From Candidatus Heimdallarchaeota archaeon (GTDB lineage Archaea; Asgardarchaeota; Heimdallarchaeia; JABLTI01): a stretch of DNA of 64,000 nucleotides. The stretch covers positions 62,001 through 126,000 of the forward strand of contig JABCTZ010000017.1 of the NCBI GenBank assembly GCA_018238155.1. Direction: 5' to 3'. Under the pieces are notes generated by a model. That model saw only the letters and a program-made list of their open reading frames with translations. It made no database searches and had not been told where the DNA came from. A program made the position numbers and the translations under genes. Positions 58,780 to 64,000 of the stretch are shown here, piece by piece; within the stretch, counting starts at the first letter, position 1, and every line of letters starts with the position of its first letter.

Positions 58780-60957
58780 ATGGTTCCAAAAACTGATTCT
58801 ATTAAACCAACAATAACTGATATGATTTCATTGGAATTCGTTTCACATGCAAAAATTTCGCCAAAAGGCGATAAAATTGCTTATTGTATTAGAAAAACGA
58901 ACTGGACTAAAGATAGGTATGAGAATGATTGTTTTATATTTGATGTTGAGAAAAATAAAACCTTTCAATTAACTAGATATGGTAAAATAAATCAGATTGC
59001 CTGGATAAATAATGAATCTCTTGCAGTATTAAAAGAAGATCCTGAAATGAAAGAAAATTCTAATCAAGTATTTGTTTTTGAAGATTTAATAGGAGAACCC
59101 ATCCAAGTAACAGATCATTATAACGGCATCCAGACCTTTGAGATATTTGGTAAGGGGTTAATATATCTCGCAAAAGCTCCAGATAGAGCAGAAACAAAGG
59201 AACGTAAGACTAAGTTTGGATCCTTCATTCATTTTGAGCAAGAGCAAAGTGCAAGCGCACTTTATTATGTAGAATATGAGAAAATGAAGAATTATTTTGA
59301 AGGAAAGAAAAAGAAGAATGGAAATAATTCTAAATCGCTGATAAAACCTGTGATAGAAATTACCAAGCTATTGAAAGAACCTCTATCAATTTTGGGTTAT
59401 GTTGTTTCTCCACAAAATGATGCAATTTATCTTACCTGTCAATCTCGAGATGACAAAGTATACGATCAAGAAACGAGCACTTATCAAATCAAGATAAAAC
59501 CCACAGAAGCATTGAATGCTTATCTCAGCAAACAAGACGAAAAACAACCTACTGATAAAAAAGAAACTAAGAATAAAAATGACAAAGAAGTGCTAGATGA
59601 TGATCTATCATATCTTGGTGTTCTAACTAGAATCGCACTGCCAATTGTGAGCTCTATTGTTAATATTTCACCAGATGGAAAGAAACTCCTTGTAGCAAGA
59701 AGAGAACGCGATAATTTCTACTTCACTCAAAGTGATTTATGGACATTGGATGTAGATAAATGGCAACCCCTCCTAGCAAAGGAAGAAATAAACGATAAAT
59801 TAGTGAAAATTACCGGTAGTCTAGATAGAACGCCTATGAATATACATTGGGTGAAAGAAGGAATATTTTGCTCTCATGTTGAAGGAACAAAAACAGCTAT
59901 CATTCACATTTCTAAATCAGGGGAAATTTCTACATTAGATCTAGAAGGTTATTCTGCATCGCTGTTTAATACTTTTGATGTTTCAGAGAGCGGTCGTTTA
60001 TGTTTCTTGGGATTCAACTCTTCTAAAATAGAAGAGCTCTATATTACTCAAAATGCAATTACAGTCAGCAAATTAGAATTCATACAAATAACTAATTTCG
60101 GCAAACAAATTCAAAATTGGAGATTCGGCACTGTCGAAACCATACGATGGGCTAGTAAAGATGGAACTGAGATTGAGGGAGTTCTTAGAAAGCCTGATGG
60201 CTTCGATCCAAAGAAAAAATATCCATTAGTTTTTATCATCCATGGAGGCCCTGCAAGTTTTGACGCTGAAACTCTTCTACCTCGAAATAGCCTTTATTAT
60301 TATCCTGGTATTCAATTTAGCAATCTGGATATACTAGTTTTAAGAGTAAATTATCGTGGGTCCATAGGAAGAGGACAAGCATTTCTTGAGCTAAACAAAG
60401 ATAATCTTGGAATTGGTGATATGTGGGATCTAGAAAGTGCTATAGACTATCTTGAAAAGCAAGGATTTGTTGACACTAACAAAATAGGCTGCATGGGTTG
60501 GAGTCAAGGCGGATATATCTCTGCTTTTGTAGGCATTCATTCAAAACGATTCAAGGCAGTATCTGTTGGTGCAGGTATAGCAGACTGGTATACTTATCAT
60601 ATTAGCAATGATATTCCTCAATTTACAACTCATTACCTTTCTGGCAGTCCATTTAGAAATAGAGAATTATATGAGAAAACAGCTCCTATAAGTAATATCA
60701 AAAATGCCCAAACACCAACGCTAATTCAACATGGAGAAATTGACCAAAGAGTACCTCTATCAAATGCAAAAGAGCTCTATCGCGGTTTAAAGGAGATGAA
60801 TGTACCCGTTGAATTGTTCATTTATCCAGGTATGGGTCATCCAATAATCAAACCAAAAGAAAATCGTACGGTAATGTATCAAAATTTGAATTGGTTCAGT
60901 CACTACTTGTTAGGTGAGGTCTTGAATCTTTTTGATGAGAAGAAAATGGAAAAATGA
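58780..60957 (+). CDS. S9 family serine peptidase (acylaminoacyl/dipeptidyl peptidase type)
   Basis: The C-terminal alpha/beta-hydrolase domain carries the catalytic triad: S575 in GCMGWSQGGYISAF, D655 in HGEIDQRVPLSNA and H687 in YPGMGHPIIK. The oxyanion region is VFIIHGGPASFDAETLLPRN. The N-terminal about 450 residues form the beta-propeller that filters peptide access (SPDGKKLLVARRERDNFYFT). A poorly conserved, Lys/Glu/Asn-rich insertion (KQDEKQPTDKKETKNKNDKE) lies near residues 250-270. The lack of a signal peptide indicates a cytosolic peptidase that trims short peptides. It is 725 aa, somewhat longer than typical. Confidence 0.93.
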   Translation: MVPKTDSIKPTITDMISLEFVSHAKISPKGDKIAYCIRKTNWTKDRYENDCFIFDVEKNKTFQLTRYGKINQIAWINNESLAVLKEDPEMKENSNQVFVFEDLIGEPIQVTDHYNGIQTFEIFGKGLIYLAKAPDRAETKERKTKFGSFIHFEQEQSASALYYVEYEKMKNYFEGKKKKNGNNSKSLIKPVIEITKLLKEPLSILGYVVSPQNDAIYLTCQSRDDKVYDQETSTYQIKIKPTEALNAYLSKQDEKQPTDKKETKNKNDKEVLDDDLSYLGVLTRIALPIVSSIVNISPDGKKLLVARRERDNFYFTQSDLWTLDVDKWQPLLAKEEINDKLVKITGSLDRTPMNIHWVKEGIFCSHVEGTKTAIIHISKSGEISTLDLEGYSASLFNTFDVSESGRLCFLGFNSSKIEELYITQNAITVSKLEFIQITNFGKQIQNWRFGTVETIRWASKDGTEIEGVLRKPDGFDPKKKYPLVFIIHGGPASFDAETLLPRNSLYYYPGIQFSNLDILVLRVNYRGSIGRGQAFLELNKDNLGIGDMWDLESAIDYLEKQGFVDTNKIGCMGWSQGGYISAFVGIHSKRFKAVSVGAGIADWYTYHISNDIPQFTTHYLSGSPFRNRELYEKTAPISNIKNAQTPTLIQHGEIDQRVPLSNAKELYRGLKEMNVPVELFIYPGMGHPIIKPKENRTVMYQNLNWFSHYLLGEVLNLFDEKKMEK

Positions 60958-61093
60958 GTTCCTTTTCTCACATTTTTTTACCATAATCATCTACTACTTT
61001 CTTCTATGTACTCCTATTTTCTCTCTATACCCAACACATAATATTGATTCTAAATGCATATGGAGATAGATTGAAACTGACTGTTGAATTGTT

Positions 61094-61957
61094 ATGGTAG
61101 TAAAAAAAAATAGTGAAGTATCAGAATCAATTTCTATACCGATCAAAATAGCTAATGAACTTGTTTATAACCCAGAAATCATTCAAGATGAATTATTTGA
61201 AGAAAACGAAGTAAAAATGGACATTGTGAATTTATCGCATTGGTTTGGTGATAATCAAGTTTTATCAGGTATATCTATGCCCATCTTCACGAACAAAGTT
61301 ACAGCTATTATTGGTCCTTCTGGTTGTGGAAAATCAACCTTTCTTCGCGATTTGAATCGTATGAATGATTTGGTATCTATCTCTAGAATGTCAGGTGATA
61401 TTCTATTAGGGAATAAAAATATCTATGATAATGATGTAGACGTAGTTCAATTGAGAAAACGAATTGGTATGGTCTTTCAGAAACCAAATCCTTTTCCAAT
61501 GCCAATAGAAAATAACATTGCTTACGGTCCTTATATCCATGGGATAGAACCTGACAGCATTCCTGAAATTGTGAAAAGTTGTTTGCAAAAAGCAGTTCTG
61601 TGGGATGAAGTTAAAGATCGATTAAAAGATAATGCTTTTTCTCTCTCTGGTGGACAGCAACAGAGATTATGTATTGCACGAACCTTATCCGTTCAACCTG
61701 AAGTAATCTTATTTGATGAACCTTGTAGTTCTCTTGATCCTCATGCTACCGCTAAGATTGAGGACTTGATTACAAAATTGAAACAAGATTATACTGTAGT
61801 AATTGTTACACATAATATGCAACAAGCAGCTCGAGTGTCTGATTATACTGCATTCTTCAATTTAGGTGATCTTGTAGAATTTAATAGTACTAAAACAATA
61901 TTCAAATCTCCCGAGCGAAAAATGACAGAGGAGTATATTTCCGGGCGATTTGGTTAA
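61094..61957 (+). CDS. pstB: Phosphate ABC transporter ATP-binding protein PstB, first copy
   Basis: The ATPase subunit for high-affinity phosphate import. Walker A is [20 protein letters not shown]. The PstB-typical [20 protein letters not shown], the signature [16 protein letters not shown], Walker [21 protein letters not shown] and the switch His in [18 protein letters not shown] are intact. The end reads [12 protein letters not shown] 45-residue N-terminal extension precedes the ABC domain, as in the next copy. The pstS, pstC and pstA genes are not in the window. A second, similar PstB gene follows after 168 bp. Confidence 0.95.
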   Translation: MVVKKNSEVSESISIPIKIANELVYNPEIIQDELFEENEVKMDIVNLSHWFGDNQVLSGISMPIFTNKVTAIIGPSGCGKSTFLRDLNRMNDLVSISRMSGDILLGNKNIYDNDVDVVQLRKRIGMVFQKPNPFPMPIENNIAYGPYIHGIEPDSIPEIVKSCLQKAVLWDEVKDRLKDNAFSLSGGQQQRLCIARTLSVQPEVILFDEPCSSLDPHATAKIEDLITKLKQDYTVVIVTHNMQQAARVSDYTAFFNLGDLVEFNSTKTIFKSPERKMTEEYISGRFG

Positions 61958-62125
61958 CTCATTTTTATTGGTGGTTTGCATATTGAATGAAAATAATAAA
62001 CAGCTTGATGAAACATTATGCACTAAAGAATTAATGAGCAAATTTCTAAATAATACGGGATTGTTTTACTATATTAATCGAATACATTTGAATAAATATT
62101 TTTATAGCTATGAACCATCGAATTA

Positions 62126-63031
62126 GTGGTGACAATATTTTTGCCAGCAAATACTCGCGATTCACTTTCCAAAGCTAAGCCTCTCAAAGACAGGAGCGAA
62201 GAAGCAAAGATTGCTATAAAAATAGCTGCTGATTTAACTGATCCACCCGAAATTGTCCGAGAAGATTTACTAAAAACACATGTATTGAAGATGGAGTCAG
62301 TTGAGCTTTCACACTGGTATGGCGATAACAGAGTTCTTTCTGGTATTTCTATGCCTATTTTCAACAACAGAGTTACAGCTATCATTGGTCCTTCCGGTTG
62401 TGGGAAATCGACTTTCCTTCGGGATTTAAACAGGATGAATGATTTAGTTAAGATTGCACGAATTGCTGGCAAAATTTTGCTTGATGGACAAGATATCTAT
62501 GCAGAACATATTGATGTTGTTCAACTGAGAAAACGAATTGGTATGGTCTTTCAGAAACCAAATCCTTTTCCTATGTCAATAGAAAACAATATTGCATACG
62601 GTCCATATGTTCATGGAGTGAAGCATGAGGGTTTAGATGAAATTGTTGAAAGTAGCTTGAAAAAAGCTGCCTTATGGGAGGAGGTCAATCAACGACTAAA
62701 AGATTCTGCATTATCATTATCAGGAGGACAACAACAGCGGTTGTGTATTGCTCGAGCCTTATCTGTTCAACCTGAGGTTCTCTTAATGGATGAACCGTGT
62801 AGCTCTCTTGACCCTCATGCTACCGCTAAGATTGAGGATTTAATTACAAAATTAAAGCAAGATTATACTGTAGTGATCGTTACCCATAATATGCAGCAAG
62901 CTGCTCGAGTGTCTGATTACACTGCATTTTTCAATATAGGGGAGTTAATTGAATTTGATAGAACAAAGAAAATCTTTGCTAATCCTGAGAGGAAAATGAC
63001 TGAAGAATATATTTCCGGGCGATTTGGATAG
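62126..63031 (+). CDS. pstB: Phosphate ABC transporter ATP-binding protein PstB, second copy
   Basis: A close paralogue of the preceding gene. The Walker A block [20 protein letters not shown] and the end EEYISGRFG are the same, as are [60 protein letters not shown] and [18 protein letters not shown]. The segments coding for the last 60 residues are nearly identical in DNA, which suggests recent duplication or conversion. It starts with GTG 62126 and carries a longer N-terminal extension (about 55 residues before the ABC domain). phoU follows after 48 bp, so the cluster is pstB-pstB-phoU. Confidence 0.95.
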   Translation: MVTIFLPANTRDSLSKAKPLKDRSEEAKIAIKIAADLTDPPEIVREDLLKTHVLKMESVELSHWYGDNRVLSGISMPIFNNRVTAIIGPSGCGKSTFLRDLNRMNDLVKIARIAGKILLDGQDIYAEHIDVVQLRKRIGMVFQKPNPFPMSIENNIAYGPYVHGVKHEGLDEIVESSLKKAALWEEVNQRLKDSALSLSGGQQQRLCIARALSVQPEVLLMDEPCSSLDPHATAKIEDLITKLKQDYTVVIVTHNMQQAARVSDYTAFFNIGELIEFDRTKKIFANPERKMTEEYISGRFG

Positions 63032-63079
63032 ATAGTTAGGATACTAATTAATTAACGAATATGAATATTAAGTAGAAAG

Positions 63080-63766
63080 GTGAAGAAATTGAGTAAATTC
63101 AGGTCGAAATTTGGTGGTACAATACGTTTCAAGGAAATTATGAAAGAATTGAATCAACATCTAGTTGTCTTGTCCAATCTTGTGATTAAAATGATTAAAG
63201 ATGGAAATACTGCCTTAGCTAATGATGATGAATCTATCTTCAAAAGACTTGAAGAAGAACTTAAGGAAGTTCATGAACATTGTAATTCTATTGATGAAAC
63301 TGTTATGGATACTATTGCTTTGCATCAACCATTTGCAAAGGATTTACGATTTATACTTTCCACGCTCAAAGTTTCAAATGAAATTCACCGTTCAGCTCAT
63401 GATGCAGTACACATTGCTAATAGTTCAGCTTTTATCAACCTGAAAAAATATACTGAGATTATTCAAAGAATTGGTGATTTGGCTACAAAAGCTTCTTCCA
63501 TGTTCAAGAAAAGCATAGAAGCATTTTGCAATCAGAAGGAGCTCAATGTGCAAAAATGGACAAAAAAGGATGATGAAGTTGATAGATTACATTCGGAAAT
63601 CATTCAAGATGTCACTAAAATCGTTGAAACCGATCCAACATGGTCAAGAGCAGGTGTTAGTCTTATTCTGACAACAAGGTATATTGAACGAATTGCTGAT
63701 CATGCATGCAATATTGTTGAAGAGAGCAATTATGTTGTTACAGGTAAAAAAGCCAAAATTGAGTAA
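63080..63766 (+). CDS. phoU: Phosphate-signalling protein PhoU
   Basis: PhoU couples the phosphate transporter to regulation of phosphate genes. The two three-helix repeats carry metal-binding acidic motifs: LHQPFAKDLRFILSTLKVSN with the E/D-x-x-x-D pattern nearby (EIHRSAHDAVHI) in the first repeat, and ILTTRYIERIADHACNIVEE in the second. About 228 aa. GTG 63080 is given as the start; a TTG at 63089, with AAAGGTGA upstream, is an equally good candidate. It is the last gene of the pstB-pstB-phoU cluster. Confidence 0.93.
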   Translation: MKKLSKFRSKFGGTIRFKEIMKELNQHLVVLSNLVIKMIKDGNTALANDDESIFKRLEEELKEVHEHCNSIDETVMDTIALHQPFAKDLRFILSTLKVSNEIHRSAHDAVHIANSSAFINLKKYTEIIQRIGDLATKASSMFKKSIEAFCNQKELNVQKWTKKDDEVDRLHSEIIQDVTKIVETDPTWSRAGVSLILTTRYIERIADHACNIVEESNYVVTGKKAKIE

Positions 63767-63990
63767 TGTCTTTTCTATCGAGTATTATCTTCATAGATTT
63801 TGATTCTTTTTCTTTCAGAGAAGACTTTGTATTGTTCGTTATTTTTTTTTATTTTGAAGAATTGAATACTATTCACGAGTATAAATTTGATATTTGGAAT
63901 TACATTTGCCTAATTCTCTCTATATAGATATAATTGAGATATATTCAGCTATTGTTCTGAAAATAAACTATACAGAGAAGGATTATCTTA

Positions 63991-64000
63991 ATGTCTCTCC
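63991..64000 (+). CDS. Possible start of a further gene, cut by the window end
   Basis: ATG 63991 opens a frame (MSL...), with GAGAAGGA about 10 nt upstream as a ribosome-binding site. Only three codons are visible, so nothing can be said about the product. The 224-bp gap after phoU is AT-rich and holds nothing else that I can support. Confidence 0.25.

Noticed and set aside
1-64000. CRISPR arrays, insertion sequences, integrase and rRNA genes
   Set aside because: I saw no regularly spaced repeats, transposase or integrase motifs, or conserved rRNA segments anywhere in the window. The only sizeable repeats are the paralogous binding-protein and pstB genes.

Overview
The window is AT-rich archaeal DNA, most likely from an Asgard (Promethearchaeati) archaeon; I cannot resolve the class. 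Reasons: a Rab/Ras-like GTPase (28705-29301) and an Arf-like GTPase (24298-24837) of the eukaryote-like type; archaeal LonB, NreA-type repair protein, short archaeal PurA and RtcB; a four-subunit archaeal-type 2-oxoacid:ferredoxin oxidoreductase; and a tRNA-Arg(UCU) split by a 28-nt intron with a canonical bulge-helix-bulge. TTG and GTG starts behind good Shine-Dalgarno sites are common.

Layout. 1-3153: accessory end, with a broken DUF3841 gene and an Eco57I-like DNA N6-adenine methyltransferase whose reading frame continues upstream of its first usual start codon. 3174-9389: small membrane proteins, a HAD phosphatase, a divergent TetR/SDR pair with twin operators, a surface protein, a GH3-like remnant and a flavodoxin. 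9509-14072: ABC-2 exporter pair, DegV, PlsY, and an unknown protein. 14196-20052: three tandem surface-anchored peptide-binding proteins whose two halves are in swapped order relative to OppA; the first carries a frameshift in an A11 run, and copies 1 and 2 share a 119-bp identical tract. 20104-21315: a PadR regulator and a His/Met/Arg-rich protein that shares only the PadR C-terminal domain, each preceded by the same 23-bp operator.

21470-24277: the most novel-looking unit. An ArsR-type regulator diverges from a five-gene operon (HdrA-N-like domain, ferredoxin, DGC-domain/lipoyl-GcvH fusion, two further DGC proteins), with a perfect 24-bp palindrome between them. It looks like a thiol- or metalloid-responsive redox module with a lipoyl carrier. 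24298-29301: Arf-like GTPase, porGDAB, a 44-aa membrane peptide and the Rab-like GTPase. 29573-37031: Usp and APC transporter, a coiled-coil protein, a vWA protein, NreA with a C-terminal PIP box, and a surface protein. 37654-47036: LonB, AmrS-like radical SAM enzyme, adhesin-like and surface proteins, PurA, RtcB, and a zinc-ribbon/LURP-one-like protein. 47145-55225: MFS and ZIP transporters, a secreted metalloprotease and other C-terminally anchored surface proteins. 55361-63766: tRNA-Arg, acetyltransferase, SCP2-flavoprotein fusion, APH-like kinase, S9 peptidase, two tandem PstB ATPases and PhoU.

The window has no rRNA, CRISPR array, transposase or integrase that I can see. All family names come from motif reading alone; no database search was possible.
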